This document shows positions 29,522 through 39,770 of a stretch of 64,000 bases of DNA, piece by piece. Numbering within the stretch: position 1 is the stretch's first letter; each line of letters begins with the position of its first letter. Source of the DNA: Kluyveromyces lactis (taxonomy: Eukaryota > Ascomycota > Saccharomycetes > Saccharomycetales > Saccharomycetaceae); the NCBI RefSeq assembly GCF_000002515.2, contig NC_006038.1:62001-126000 (forward strand). The letters run 5' to 3'. The position numbers were made by a program, and so were the translations under genes. The notes under the pieces were generated by a model. The model was not told the DNA's origin and searched no databases. It worked only from the letters and a program-made list of their open reading frames with translations.

Positions 29522-31204
29522 TCAGTCAGTGGAAGAAGAACCACGGCCTCTGCCGCCTCTGCCACCCCGGTCTCTGCCGCCACGACCTCTACCACGACCA
29601 CGACCACCAGATGAAGAATGACCACCTCTGTTTTGATCCTTCAAGAAACCAGCTGCTGGAGCAAATAGACCGTATTGTTGTTGCTGTTGGGATCTGTCAT
29701 CAAACTTCTTATGGTAGTTGTTGTTCGAATCGGAATTGTATCTGCTTCCGTTGTTGGAGTGATCACCACGGTATCCTCCACGACCCCTACCACGGAAGTT
29801 ACCTCTACCACGACGGTTACCATTGTTGTTATCATACCTGTCAGATCCATTGTTAACGTTATTGTCATTATCTCTAAACTTAAAATTGTTGGAATAGTTT
29901 TGGTTAGAATTATGGTTGGTATGTTCATCTGATCCGTTACTCTCGTTTCCAGAACTATTGGAATATTCGCTATTTGCGTCAGCTTTTAAGCGTCTGGCTT
30001 CTTCTTCAGCTTGCTCTTGAGCATGTCTTCTTTGTTCTTCTTCTCTGGCTGCAGCTTCTTTGATAGCTTCTTCTTCTTTAAGTTTTTGTTCTTCGAGTTC
30101 CACTTGCTCTTTCTTCTTGATAATAGACATGAAGTTCAGCTTTGGTGGAGGAGTTGAAGTCGTAGACTTTGGTGGCTGAGGTGTGGAATGAGATTGGGTT
30201 GCAATAGCTTCAGAGTCGCTATCATCAATGTTTTTCTCTCTTTTCAAAATGTGCAAGTTCTTTCTAACTCTGTCACCCTTTTCTTGAGATGTTTCATTTT
30301 CATGGTGATCCTCCTCATCACTTCCAATAGTCAAACGCCTTAAAGTCTTGGTATCTTCAATACCCAACTGATCAATTTTTTGCTCTATTTCTAATAATTT
30401 GGTTTGAGTATCCACTGGTTTGGCACTGCCAAATGGATTGGACTTACGTCTAGTTGTCGATGGAGATGTTGGACCCGACTGTGGAGGAGGCAAACCTTCT
30501 CCAGATGATCTTCTCCTAGCAGCACTTGAGCCTGGTTGCTGGTTGCCATGGTAAGGTCTTGAGGCATCGTCTTGAGGAGAAATTTCTTTATCCTTATCCA
30601 TATACTCTTTAAAATCGTCAAACGACGCCATATCCACTCTAATGTTGTACAATTCTTTCAAAGGCCCTTTCCACTGGGACAAAATCTTATCCATATCTCT
30701 ATACGAGTAAACCTCAACGAAGGCGACTTTCGAATCCCTCTTAAACAATTTTTGGAAAATAGTAGGTTCATTTTGAGCACCTAAAGTCTTGTTCAATTCC
30801 CAAAACAACTTGAACTTAACGAATTGAGCCCTCTTTGTCTTAAACAAATCCTCGATCTCATAGTTTGAGAAAGTGGAAGGCAAGTTGACAAACTTCAAAA
30901 TATAAGGTGGTGAATTTGGCAACCTTTGATGGCTCATCATCGGATCGTGTTGATGGGAGCCGTAACCACCCCTATGCATGTGATCATGAGACATTCCTCC
31001 TGGCCCACCAGCGGCGTCCAGCCTGATAGACGATTGCTTTAGCACATCTAAACTAGTAGTGTTGGATATAGAAGTATTGATAGCATTCAAATCAATCTCT
31101 TCTTCATTCCAAACTGATTCCCCTAGTGAGTTGTCACTGAAGAATTCTTCCAATGACATTTTCTTCTTGCTTGCATCATGGTTATTCTTTGAAGCACTAG
31201 CCAT
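29522..31204 (-). CDS. PSP2: RGG-motif P-body/translation factor Psp2
   Basis: Asparagine-rich RNA-binding protein. In S. cerevisiae it suppresses DNA polymerase and mitochondrial splicing mutants and promotes translation of autophagy mRNAs through its RGG motifs. The 560-residue product begins with an eIF4B-like SLEEFFSDNSLGESVWNEEEIDL segment, has a degenerate RRM-like region at about 98-200, a charged coiled-coil at about 365-410, an N/S-rich stretch, and C-terminal RGRG/RGG clusters. As I recall, S. cerevisiae PSP2 has an intron at its extreme 5' end. Here the ATG at 31204 opens directly into the conserved segment, so none is needed. Confidence 0.92.
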   Translation of the reverse strand: MASASKNNHDASKKKMSLEEFFSDNSLGESVWNEEEIDLNAINTSISNTTSLDVLKQSSIRLDAAGGPGGMSHDHMHRGGYGSHQHDPMMSHQRLPNSPPYILKFVNLPSTFSNYEIEDLFKTKRAQFVKFKLFWELNKTLGAQNEPTIFQKLFKRDSKVAFVEVYSYRDMDKILSQWKGPLKELYNIRVDMASFDDFKEYMDKDKEISPQDDASRPYHGNQQPGSSAARRRSSGEGLPPPQSGPTSPSTTRRKSNPFGSAKPVDTQTKLLEIEQKIDQLGIEDTKTLRRLTIGSDEEDHHENETSQEKGDRVRKNLHILKREKNIDDSDSEAIATQSHSTPQPPKSTTSTPPPKLNFMSIIKKKEQVELEEQKLKEEEAIKEAAAREEEQRRHAQEQAEEEARRLKADANSEYSNSSGNESNGSDEHTNHNSNQNYSNNFKFRDNDNNVNNGSDRYDNNNGNRRGRGNFRGRGRGGYRGDHSNNGSRYNSDSNNNYHKKFDDRSQQQQQYGLFAPAAGFLKDQNRGGHSSSGGRGRGRGRGGRDRGGRGGRGRGSSSTD

Positions 31205-31538
31205 TTATCTGTACGAGAGTTATATCTTACTTTCTATTGTTTTGGACTTGAAACAAACAACCACTTACACTAGAGTGTTATCAATCTATATACAGATACA
31301 CACATATACACATACGTGATAAACTCTGCATCTACTATAAATTGTGATATTGTTTCCTTTGAAATATTTTAAGCTTAGAGAGAAACTGTAAACTCTGCCA
31401 AAAAGAAAAATACATAACGTAGCCTGGGCACCAGGACTTCCGATGAGAGAGGAACCCTGACAAGGAATGCTGTCACAATGTACGGTTGTCCTACGAGAAG
31501 AGAAACAAAAAAAACACATCACGTGAATGTAGTATATC

Positions 31539-31545
31539 CGGGTAA
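31539..31545 (-). promoter_or_regulatory. Reb1-type site
   Basis: CGGGTAA, the reverse of the Reb1 core TTACCCG, next to a CACGTG box about 330 bases upstream of PSP2. Such sites typically mark nucleosome-free promoter regions. Call is by motif only. Confidence 0.5.
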
Positions 31546-31790
31546 CAAAAGATGTTTTTAATGAATCTGTTTCGTGGTTTTGTGTCTTTTTTGGATTTAC
31601 GCTGCACGTGACAGCAGGAACTGTAAGCTGTTTCGAGAACGAGCCTTATCAAGTTTCTTTTTTCACCAAGTCCACGTCCACAGAGCCACAGTTTTTCTTT
31701 TGACAGTATATATGGCTCGTTGGCGTGCAGCTTCATGTTACTACACCATGGTACAAGTTAAAAAAAACGTAAGGGCACACAGAAGGAGTA

Positions 31791-31954
31791 ATACAGGCCT
31801 TAGTGTAGGCCTGTATAACTTGTGACTAGTAATCTTGTTCCCCTAGTTTCATGCTCTTTGTCGAAGGAACCAGTGGAACCATTTCTCATTTTATGTGAAA
31901 GGAAGCATGGAATTGTGCTTCGATGAAGTTGCCTAACCAGACGCAGCGGTTAGG
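31791..31954. repeat. Cluster of three perfect hairpins
   Basis: Inverted repeats with perfect arms: ATACAGGCCT (31791-31800) with AGGCCTGTAT (31807-31816); GAAGCA (31902-31907) with TGCTTC (31916-31921); CCTAACC (31932-31938) with GGTTAGG (31948-31954). They lie in non-coding sequence and could be parts of a structured RNA. I cannot match them to a known RNA family. Confidence 0.6.
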
Positions 31955-32267
31955 GATCATTAGCTGTTATTCTGGTTCGTGATTTAGGTCGGGAATATAC
32001 TCTGTGGTCCCCTTTTCCAACTCTTGAAACTTTCTCGTTTGTCAACTCTACATCCTTCGGTGAAAATTTACCTAATTATATTATTGCAACTTCAATTGTT
32101 ATCAAATGTGAAAAACTGTGTAAAAAGAATATTATATATATACTGTATATAATTATATTGAAAGTAAGAGATGGGACGCATACCGATTGCCGTTAAGGAG
32201 TGATCCGTTGGCAGTCTGATAACCTTCAAGCGTTAAGCAATACACATACAATACTATAAGCAGGAGC

Positions 32268-33512
32268 ATGACTGGATCGATCAGGTCGCAGTCCAAGAAA
32301 TGGACACTAGGTTTAGTACTACTAGGAGTGGTCGTTCTATTATGGGTTTTGTCTTCATTCCTGATAAATATGATCTTCGAAGATAACTCGTATAGGAAAC
32401 CATTTTTCATCACGTATTTGAATACGGCTTCGTTCATCTTTTATTTAGTACCCACTTTCAAAAACGTATGGCATAAGTACAAGACTACAGGGAAACTTAA
32501 TATCCACGATGAGTTAATTTTGGAGGAAGAAGGTCAAGCAATACCGAATGGTACTGCAAATAACAACACTCACGTTGGGACAGATTCTGATGATGACGAT
32601 ACTGCCGCTACCGTTGTCGATGAGCATAGTTCTTTGGTCTCAAAGGATTCATCTGACCCGACCATTAAGCTACCGCTTCGTTCCACTATCAAACTTAGTG
32701 CACAATTTTGTATCCTTTGGTTTTTGGCAAATTTAGTTACCAATGCTTCTCTAAGCTATACTTCAGTGGCATCCCAAACCATTTTATCATCAACTTCGTC
32801 GTTCTTCACTTTGCTAGTTTCTGCTTTGTGTCATGTCGAATCCGTAAATAAGATCAAAGTGCTCGGAAGCATTGTATCTTTCATTGGAATCATTATGGTC
32901 ACTAAATCCGACTACTCTTATGTGACTGCATCCAAGATCCACTTTGCAATTCCTTACAAATTTCATAACGGTATCGATTATGACAATACAAGTCCTGTTA
33001 CCATAATTATAGGTAACATTTTAGCTTTAGCAGGTGCATTGTTTTACGGGGTTTATTCGACGTTGTTGAAATTGAAAGTTCAAGATGAATCAAGAATTAA
33101 CATGAAGATTTTCTTTGGTTTCGTTGGTTTATTTACTTTGGTATTTCTATGGCCTGCCCTAATATTATTACACTTCACTGGCAAGGAAACCTTCGAATGG
33201 CCCTCTTCGCCAAGAGTTTTATCAATTATTTTGACCAACTGTCTCATCACCTTTATCTCAGATTTTTGCTGGGCAAAAGCTATGCTCCTTACATCTCCTC
33301 TCATTGTAACAGTTGGCTTGAGTACCACTATTCCATTAGCAATGGTCGGAGATTTCGTCTTCAAAGAAAAACCAATGACCGCATTGTACCTATTCGGTGC
33401 TGTCTTAATCTGTGGTTCTTTTTTCATCGTTAATAGGAACGCAGAAGAAGAAACTATTAACCATGTAATAGATGAAATGGCGGACAACAATCAACTGAGA
33501 TATTCTGTATGA
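32268..33512 (+). CDS. SLC35F-type membrane transporter (YML018C/THI74 homologue)
   Basis: Drug/metabolite transporter superfamily protein. The S. cerevisiae homologues are the vacuolar-membrane protein Yml018c and the mitochondrial protein Thi74; substrate unknown. The 414-residue product has about ten hydrophobic segments, with an acidic loop at about 85-125, and motifs such as QTILSSTSSFFTLLVSAL and the C-terminal PLAMVGDFVFKEKP of the family. Length is close to Yml018c (393). Placed between PSP2 and OST6, it is the single pre-duplication copy of the YML018C/THI74 pair. Confidence 0.9.
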   Translation: MTGSIRSQSKKWTLGLVLLGVVVLLWVLSSFLINMIFEDNSYRKPFFITYLNTASFIFYLVPTFKNVWHKYKTTGKLNIHDELILEEEGQAIPNGTANNNTHVGTDSDDDDTAATVVDEHSSLVSKDSSDPTIKLPLRSTIKLSAQFCILWFLANLVTNASLSYTSVASQTILSSTSSFFTLLVSALCHVESVNKIKVLGSIVSFIGIIMVTKSDYSYVTASKIHFAIPYKFHNGIDYDNTSPVTIIIGNILALAGALFYGVYSTLLKLKVQDESRINMKIFFGFVGLFTLVFLWPALILLHFTGKETFEWPSSPRVLSIILTNCLITFISDFCWAKAMLLTSPLIVTVGLSTTIPLAMVGDFVFKEKPMTALYLFGAVLICGSFFIVNRNAEEETINHVIDEMADNNQLRYSV

Positions 33513-33847
33513 TTATATCATAGTCATTCGCATCTCATTAACAGCTCGTCCTATTCATTCATATTTTTCGTCATTTTATAACCTATTGCATCGGAAATTT
33601 ACACTTTTGAACTTCAGTGCAGCTCTCGCAATTGAAGGAACGAAGGCCTATTCACCTAACGTCAACAATGCGTAGAACTACAGGCATCAAGCATCTGTAA
33701 GATCTTTCGTTTTGTTTTTTTTTATAGATACCATTTCAATAATCGCATTTTCATTTTTTCAATGATATATCCCTAATTATCGTCTTCAGTTTTGTTTGTG
33801 TTAACTCTATGTCAGTTATTATATGGTGATGCTTAATACTACGTTAT
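33513..33847. other. YML018C-OST6 convergent spacer
   Basis: AT-rich convergent spacer with T runs. No gene or motif seen. Confidence 0.55.
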
Positions 33848-34846
33848 TTATAACAATCCATATGGATAACCTGGATATTTAATTTTGATAATGGATAAGA
33901 AGTACATGTAAATGTAAAACAATGATGCCGCAATTATCATGACAAGTACACATTTTTGAACCTTCTTTAGCCGTTTACTGAACTGTACCATGCACAAAGC
34001 GACAGTGAGTCCTCCTAGAACAGTATAAAGTAAGGATATTGTCAGCACTTCGATTCCAAATTGATAATGCGAACCGCCGCTAAACCACATTATTTGTCCC
34101 TTATCATCTTGTGCAATAAAAGGAATATGTTTGATGGAAGTAAAATTGTAGCCGGAGATAGAAATCATTATGATTGCGATGGAAGCACATCCTAGAAAGA
34201 ATCGAGGTTTGTTTTCAATCAATGGCAAGATTTTCTTTTTGAAAACCACAAACACGACCACAAACAAACAAAATGCCTGTATGAACTTGTCGTATTCGAA
34301 TCTTTCATCAATTGATATGAAAACGTTCAATATCTTTGCCAAAAAATCACCAAAATGAATAGGCTGCTTCATATTCTCTTTTCTGATAACATATTGATAG
34401 AAAACGCTGTGCTTCCATCCAAAATCTTGACCGTCTGCTCCCACTTCCAGTTGTGGTGGATATACTAAACAGAACGGTATCTTGGTGACTTGGAATTCCT
34501 TTAAAAAAATAGGATTGTAGGCCAAATCGACTTTGAAAAAGACTATTCTGTCACTTTGATCCTTTGGAAGTTGATTTAAAATAGACCTTGATACAGATCT
34601 CATATTTGGTTCGAATTCTTTACAGAGATCGCAGGTCTCTCCGCCGCTGTTTGGTTTGTCGCTTGTTATGAATACCACGGAATAAAACTCTCGTAGTCCC
34701 TTACCGAAACGCTCATAATTATCATCGTTGACTATAACTATACCATCTTGATCTCTATACTGTGATACTTCCTCAATTGATAAGGATGAAGCATTTGTCG
34801 AATGGCATAAAAGTCCCAAGATAAATGCTAATAACCAAAGTCTCAT
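33848..34846 (-). CDS. OST6: Oligosaccharyltransferase subunit Ost6 (oxidoreductase subunit)
   Basis: Subunit of the ER oligosaccharyltransferase. Its lumenal thioredoxin-like domain forms transient disulfides with acceptor proteins and so aids N-glycosylation. The 332-residue product has a signal peptide (about 1-19), the redox motif CDLC near residues 73-76, and four C-terminal membrane segments with a conserved QFGIE loop. Ost3 is the paralogue of the same fold. Synteny with YML018C and YML020W makes Ost6 the better name, and the length equals S. cerevisiae Ost6 (332). Confidence 0.93.
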   Translation of the reverse strand: MRLWLLAFILGLLCHSTNASSLSIEEVSQYRDQDGIVIVNDDNYERFGKGLREFYSVVFITSDKPNSGGETCDLCKEFEPNMRSVSRSILNQLPKDQSDRIVFFKVDLAYNPIFLKEFQVTKIPFCLVYPPQLEVGADGQDFGWKHSVFYQYVIRKENMKQPIHFGDFLAKILNVFISIDERFEYDKFIQAFCLFVVVFVVFKKKILPLIENKPRFFLGCASIAIIMISISGYNFTSIKHIPFIAQDDKGQIMWFSGGSHYQFGIEVLTISLLYTVLGGLTVALCMVQFSKRLKKVQKCVLVMIIAASLFYIYMYFLSIIKIKYPGYPYGLL

Positions 34847-35171
34847 CTTAATTCTAAAGGAGGGGCTAGGACCAATGTAACTCTACCAAGCAATTTTTAT
34901 AATGACCAATGCTCTACAATTCTTTGTACTATGTTCAGCCAGCCGGATTTGCCGTTCTTTTTTGGCTACCATTCCTTCTTGTTTATTAGGTAGATCTCAA
35001 ATCTCAAATAAAGTTTTCTAATGATTTTAAAGGATTCATTGTGAAAGAAAATAGTAAATACAGGATTCAATACAATGGTAAAAAGTAAAAGGAACTGGTA
35101 TGCAAGTCAATTGATAGTGTGATAAATCGAATTTACCGTATTAAAACAGAAGCCTCAATTTCTAGACTGAT
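34847..35171. other. OST6-LRS4 divergent promoter region
   Basis: Divergent spacer of 325 bases. Nothing recognised. Confidence 0.5.
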
Positions 35172-35843
35172 ATGGGAACTCCTCTTCAATTGGTTGCCGA
35201 ATACTATCAATCTGTGATAAAATGCGAAAAGATCTTTCGAACAAACGCCAAACAAAATGACTTATCGGGCCTGATGCTCACAAGAGAGAACATATCACTT
35301 CGAAACCAAGTACAGCAATTAACTTTGGATTTACAACTGAAAAAAGAAGAATTAGACAATGCTAAGAAGTTGCATAAGACACAAAAGGCTCTTTTGGAAT
35401 CCAAATTAGAGAATGCTAAAGCAGCGGTTAAGAAACAAACAACTCAATCGTCTGAATCCGGATCAGAAGAGATCGAACGTGTTAAATTTCATCTGCTGTC
35501 TCCAATACAAAATGAGCGTAGCAAATCTTTTGAGAAACAACCATCAAGGCTGAGGCAGGTTATTGATCGAAATCAGGCAACGTTATTTGATGACGAAACA
35601 GATGATACAGCTAATCGAACTGATGATGTCCTGTTCCTGAATTCGTTAAAGCCCAATAATGACGCACGATATAAGGTTCATGAAACAACTGATGAGACTT
35701 CGACCGAATCAAAGAAGAAACGTAGGCTGTCTAACAAAAAAATAGAAATCAATGACATCTTGGGAAATTCTGACGACGACGAAATGAACTCTGACCATCT
35801 AAAGACTCGAGTAACAAAAATGAAGGGCCTGTTCAAAGTTTGA
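35172..35843 (+). CDS. LRS4: Monopolin/cohibin subunit Lrs4
   Basis: Nucleolar protein that with Csm1 forms the V-shaped cohibin complex. It holds rDNA repeats at the nuclear periphery and, in meiosis I, clamps sister kinetochores. The 223-residue product has an N-terminal coiled coil (about 30-90) that would dimerise and bind Csm1, a conserved FHLLSPIQN segment matching IHLLSPI in S. cerevisiae, and a basic/acidic C-terminus with NDILGNSDDDE. It is clearly shorter than the S. cerevisiae protein (347), mostly in the disordered middle. Position (YDR439W, between YDR438W and YDR440W homologues) supports the call. Confidence 0.88.
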   Translation: MGTPLQLVAEYYQSVIKCEKIFRTNAKQNDLSGLMLTRENISLRNQVQQLTLDLQLKKEELDNAKKLHKTQKALLESKLENAKAAVKKQTTQSSESGSEEIERVKFHLLSPIQNERSKSFEKQPSRLRQVIDRNQATLFDDETDDTANRTDDVLFLNSLKPNNDARYKVHETTDETSTESKKKRRLSNKKIEINDILGNSDDDEMNSDHLKTRVTKMKGLFKV

Positions 35844-35984
35844 ACAAGATATCTCCGCAGTGCTTGAAATCTAAACGAAGCAAATTTGTATTTACAGCAT
35901 GTTTATATCATATACGTACAAATCTAACGCTAATCTTATGATTGCGATCAATTCATGCAGTTTGTGGTACCAAAGACATGATCT

Positions 35985-37868
35985 TCAAAGTTTTGATTTC
36001 AATCCGTTCAATCTGTACTTTACATTCTTCAATTGCTTGGTCTCTGGTTCCCATTGTTCAAACTCGGTAAATAACGCGTCTATTTCTTCTCTGCCTAAAT
36101 GAATACCAGTTTCATATAGTAAACCACGCATGCACCACGGTAAGTGATATGGATTGGAGCCTAATTGATCCACTTCGTAACTTTTGTAAACTACTGGTAA
36201 TTCGAAGGGTAAATCAGTTGTTTCTAGTGCAAACTGGATACCCAAGTCATATACCTGACCTTCGTTATAAATCTTTGAGTGCCCACCACCTGTCAAAGTA
36301 CCAGCCAATGACCCACTTATTTCTTTAATAATGCCGTGATCGTCGTAACCAAGATTTATTAAGTGGTTTGCAATGCTAACAATTCTGGTAATGAACGCCG
36401 GAGTTCTGGAATCTTTATCAACAAAAGTTGCCTTAAATATGTTTGGATGATGAGCAAACTGGCAGGTTGAAGAATAAAGTGGTACCAGCTGATCGTTAAT
36501 GGATCCTACAAATGCGATTTTAACGTTACTAGCTATGCAAATTCTAAGACTCTGGATGAACTTTTGTGATAGAACTGAATAAAAGTTTTGGAACTCAAAA
36601 AGTTCTTTCAAAGAATCGCTCTCAATAGCAGAGTACGCTTTAACAAAAAAAGTTTGGTCAGCACCGTAAAATGGTCCATTGTTGATACCGGCCATTGCAA
36701 GAATGCTTATGATTTTTTTCTTATCATCTGATTTTATTGAAATCGGCGGATCCTCAGATGTGATTATATTATCAATATCAATAATGCCAGCTTCTATCAA
36801 CTTTGCAAGCAAAATTATTGTCACAGGACATCCTTGAGAGTGTGCAACAAAATAAACGAAATCCGCTTTGTTGATCTCATTGATCCATTTCTTTAACACA
36901 TCAAAGAAGAAAGCAACTCTGTCCAAAACCTTTCCTTCTTTCTCTAATGCAATTTTGCTTATCTCTACATGTGTATCATGCTTGTGAAACCACCTCAAAA
37001 CAGCCGTTTCCGCCTCTGAGATAAATTTTGTAGACGTACCAGTTGGTTCTCCGATAAGTGGTCTTATCATCTTTGTTGGAAAGAAACCATGCACTCCCAC
37101 TATTAAGACCTTCACAGGTTTGGTTTTCCCTTCTGAAAGCTTATTCAAGGATATTTGTGGGTTTCTTCTATACAACGAATTTGGTGTAGAGTCTTTGGAT
37201 TTGTTGGTATCCCATAATATTCCGAGTTTCGTAATTTGGGCATATATTGACGTAATAATCGAAGATTTAGGCAAAGATTGGAAACCAGGAACCAAGAGGT
37301 TCAGATTGTGACCATGAGCTTCATTTGAGTTTAACGTATTCGTCTCCTTAGAGGTCTGCTCTTCGGATTTTGCTTTGAATAATATGGCATCATATGATTC
37401 TCCTGGTAATAGAGCATTTGAAGTCAATATGGAGTTCTTATTCCGTAACACTTCCTTTGCTTCATCCTTCTTGTTCCAAAAGAGCCAAGGAGTTTTCGAG
37501 TTCGATGCCTGGTCTGTGGCATCATTGTTGTCTTTCGACGAAGGCGAAGTTGTCCGATTGATAGTAGATGACTTCTGATCATCTGATTGTACACTCTCGT
37601 TTCCATTCTGCTCTTTACTTCCTAAACCCATTGAAGCAAAAGACGGTTTCCGCCACCAAGATCTTTGCGTTTGATCCGCAGAACCCACTTCTGTTTCCCT
37701 CTTGGCATTCCACACTGACCAAGAAGAGCTTGGTCTTCTTTCAGCATATCTCTCCTCATTCCCTTGATCCTCGGTGGTCGTTTGCACTGGTTCTTTCTGA
37801 GCTTTTTGAACGGTAGATGTAGATGTAGTTGATGCAGCAGCCCTCTTCAATGATGACTGATTTGACAT
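35985..37868 (-). CDS. Uncharacterised YML020W family, probable alpha/beta hydrolase
   Basis: Homologue of S. cerevisiae YML020W (664 residues), to my knowledge of unknown function. The 627-residue product has a disordered N-terminus with WSVWN, WWRKPS and PWLFWNKK tryptophan motifs. A folded domain follows with features of an alpha/beta hydrolase: [11 protein letters not shown] (HG at about 260-261), the nucleophile-elbow-like [11 protein letters not shown] (Ser at about 344), [10 protein letters not shown] (Asp at about 459) and GGGHSKIY (His at about 530). This order fits a Ser-Asp-His triad; that is my inference. The frame is open to a TTG at 37928, but the first ATG is 37868 ([13 protein letters not shown]). 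Confidence 0.88.
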   Translation of the reverse strand: MSNQSSLKRAAASTTSTSTVQKAQKEPVQTTTEDQGNEERYAERRPSSSWSVWNAKRETEVGSADQTQRSWWRKPSFASMGLGSKEQNGNESVQSDDQKSSTINRTTSPSSKDNNDATDQASNSKTPWLFWNKKDEAKEVLRNKNSILTSNALLPGESYDAILFKAKSEEQTSKETNTLNSNEAHGHNLNLLVPGFQSLPKSSIITSIYAQITKLGILWDTNKSKDSTPNSLYRRNPQISLNKLSEGKTKPVKVLIVGVHGFFPTKMIRPLIGEPTGTSTKFISEAETAVLRWFHKHDTHVEISKIALEKEGKVLDRVAFFFDVLKKWINEINKADFVYFVAHSQGCPVTIILLAKLIEAGIIDIDNIITSEDPPISIKSDDKKKIISILAMAGINNGPFYGADQTFFVKAYSAIESDSLKELFEFQNFYSVLSQKFIQSLRICIASNVKIAFVGSINDQLVPLYSSTCQFAHHPNIFKATFVDKDSRTPAFITRIVSIANHLINLGYDDHGIIKEISGSLAGTLTGGGHSKIYNEGQVYDLGIQFALETTDLPFELPVVYKSYEVDQLGSNPYHLPWCMRGLLYETGIHLGREEIDALFTEFEQWEPETKQLKNVKYRLNGLKSKL

Positions 37869-38413
37869 AACATAAGCTGATTTAGTTATATTTCGCACTT
37901 GGGATAAGACAACAATTTGAAAGTTCAATCAAAATAATAAAACTAGCACAAAGCCTCTCCAGGGAATAAACTGGCTCAAAATTAGGTTGCTTCTTTATCC
38001 GTCTACTTCGCCTGTCAAATCAAAATAGGGGATCGATCTAAGCTCTTGCTATTTTTCTCTCAAGATATTGAAAGAAATCCTATGATGAACTATAAGAGCT
38101 TATTTTCCAAGTAAGCAGAAAACAACAGCGTTACAATTTATAAGTAATGATCAATTGTCTTTGACATCCTACCTTTTCTTTCTTTAAAATGAGCTATCTG
38201 TACTCCGAGCTATTCATCTGAATGGATTGTTCGTATTCTTCAAAACGCTTATTTTAAAGGTTTTGATTTTCAGCTGATAAGCTGGAAAGTTTCTAGAAAG
38301 CAGAAGAGATATCATACATTGAAGTTAAGAAAAACCCGTAACAGTGTGTTGTTCCTAAGCTACATGTTCTATATTTATTGAATCCAACAAAATACAAGAT
38401 TATTTTCATTTTG
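37869..38413. other. YML020W-UNG1 divergent promoter region
   Basis: Divergent spacer of 545 bases. I looked for an MCB (ACGCGT) element for UNG1 and found none in this spacer. Nothing else recognised. Confidence 0.5.
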
Positions 38414-39430
38414 ATGTCTGCTATCAAACGTGGTTCTGAAGCTACGGCTCAATTGGCTACTAAGAGGACTAAGGTGCTAGTCACCGACTTCTTTAAAAAG
38501 ACAGACACAACTCAGAAAAACGCGTCTAATCAGAGTGTTGCTGAAAGTAACAGTGAATCTGTCTTTGTGAATAAGGTTCTAGATACGACAGATCTACCAG
38601 AAGAAGATACTGATAAGAATAAGTTGAAGAACGCTATTTTACAGTTTGTACCTGAGGAAAAGAAGTGTTTACTGGATTTAGAAATGGATACAATTGACAT
38701 TTCCTGGCTGAGACGGTTAAAGCAAGAGTTCTCGAAACCGTATTTCCTTAAACTGAAGGAATTTGTTGTGAACGAACAGAAAAATTGCACGGTTTTCCCA
38801 TCACCGAAGGATATCTACTCGTGGACTCGCTTAACGCATTTCGATGATGTTCGAGTTGTGATTATTGGCCAGGATCCCTATCATAATTTTAACCAAGCTC
38901 ATGGATTGGCTTTTAGCGTACGAAGCCCGACGCCAGCTCCTCCGTCTCTTAAGAATATATACAAAGAATTACAATTGAACAATTACTCCGATTTCAAAGT
39001 TAATTATTCATATGGAGATCTTTCATCGTGGAGTAAGCAAGGTGTCTTATTACTTAATACCAGTTTAACAGTCAAAGCACACTCTGCTAATTCTCACTCC
39101 AAGAGAGGTTGGGAACAATTCACTAAAAGAGCCATTGATCTACTAATTGAAGACAGAATGAAAAACGGTAAACCAATCGTTTTCCTACTTTGGGGCAACA
39201 ATGCTATCAAGCTGATTGAAGGGGAAAAAAGGCACTTGCCATCGAATTTCAAAGTTCTAAAGTCTGTACATCCATCGCCGCTGTCTGCGTCAAGAGGGTT
39301 CTTCGGCAATAAACATTTCAAGATTATAAACGATTACTTATTTGAGAACAAAGAACCAATGATAGATTGGAGCGTCGTTCCAGGATCTACATTGCAGGAA
39401 GTATCAGAAGCTAATAAGAAGCTTGAGTGA
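38414..39430 (+). CDS. UNG1: Uracil-DNA glycosylase Ung1
   Basis: Excises uracil from DNA in nucleus and mitochondria to start base excision repair. The 338-residue product has the water-activating loop GQDPYHNFNQAHG (about 151-163) with catalytic Asp and the C-terminal HPSPLSASRGFFG leucine-intercalation loop (about 285-297). The N-terminus is basic and includes KVLVTDFF, close to a PCNA-interacting peptide but with Lys instead of Gln at its first position. The frame is open from a TTG at 38378; the first ATG is 38414 (MSAIKRGSEAT). Length is close to S. cerevisiae (359). Confidence 0.96.
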   Translation: MSAIKRGSEATAQLATKRTKVLVTDFFKKTDTTQKNASNQSVAESNSESVFVNKVLDTTDLPEEDTDKNKLKNAILQFVPEEKKCLLDLEMDTIDISWLRRLKQEFSKPYFLKLKEFVVNEQKNCTVFPSPKDIYSWTRLTHFDDVRVVIIGQDPYHNFNQAHGLAFSVRSPTPAPPSLKNIYKELQLNNYSDFKVNYSYGDLSSWSKQGVLLLNTSLTVKAHSANSHSKRGWEQFTKRAIDLLIEDRMKNGKPIVFLLWGNNAIKLIEGEKRHLPSNFKVLKSVHPSPLSASRGFFGNKHFKIINDYLFENKEPMIDWSVVPGSTLQEVSEANKKLE

Positions 39431-39770
39431 ATATGACTTAACTCTCACTCTTATTTGAATACACTTAGACAATACATTAGAAACATCTGCTGTAAACCGT
39501 ATGTATGATATATGTACTTGCATTAAAGACTTTTTTCAAGGCTGATATAAATTTGAAAAAGGAAGCATCCAGACAAAAGACAGAAGTACCAACCAACCCA
39601 CATACAACAAGAAAGAAAGTAACGAACATACCTTCTTGTGTTGGAACGATCCTATTCACTCTGTAACGGATTGCTTGACCACTGGTTATTGCATTGATGT
39701 ACAATTGTTCCATGAAATAAGGTCATAATTTCGTTTGTTTTAGTTACGTTTGAGAACGCATACGAAGGAG
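39431..39770. other. UNG1-DOT1 spacer
   Basis: Same-strand spacer of 340 bases; the DOT1 promoter must lie here. No motif recognised. Confidence 0.5.

Larger units (their letters stand above)
31205..32267. other. PSP2-YML018C divergent intergenic region
   Basis: A 1063-base divergent spacer. It has CACGTG boxes at 31520-31525 and 31605-31610, a Reb1-type CGGGTAA at 31539-31545, three closely spaced hairpins at 31791-31954, and TATA-rich sequence near 32131-32150 before the transporter gene. No convincing frame. Confidence 0.65.

Noticed and set aside
31208-31331. Possible intron in the PSP2 leader (GTATGT at 31315-31310, minus strand)
   Set aside because: No TACTAAC branch point, and joining the nearby upstream ATG to any CAG or TAG gives a stop or the wrong frame.
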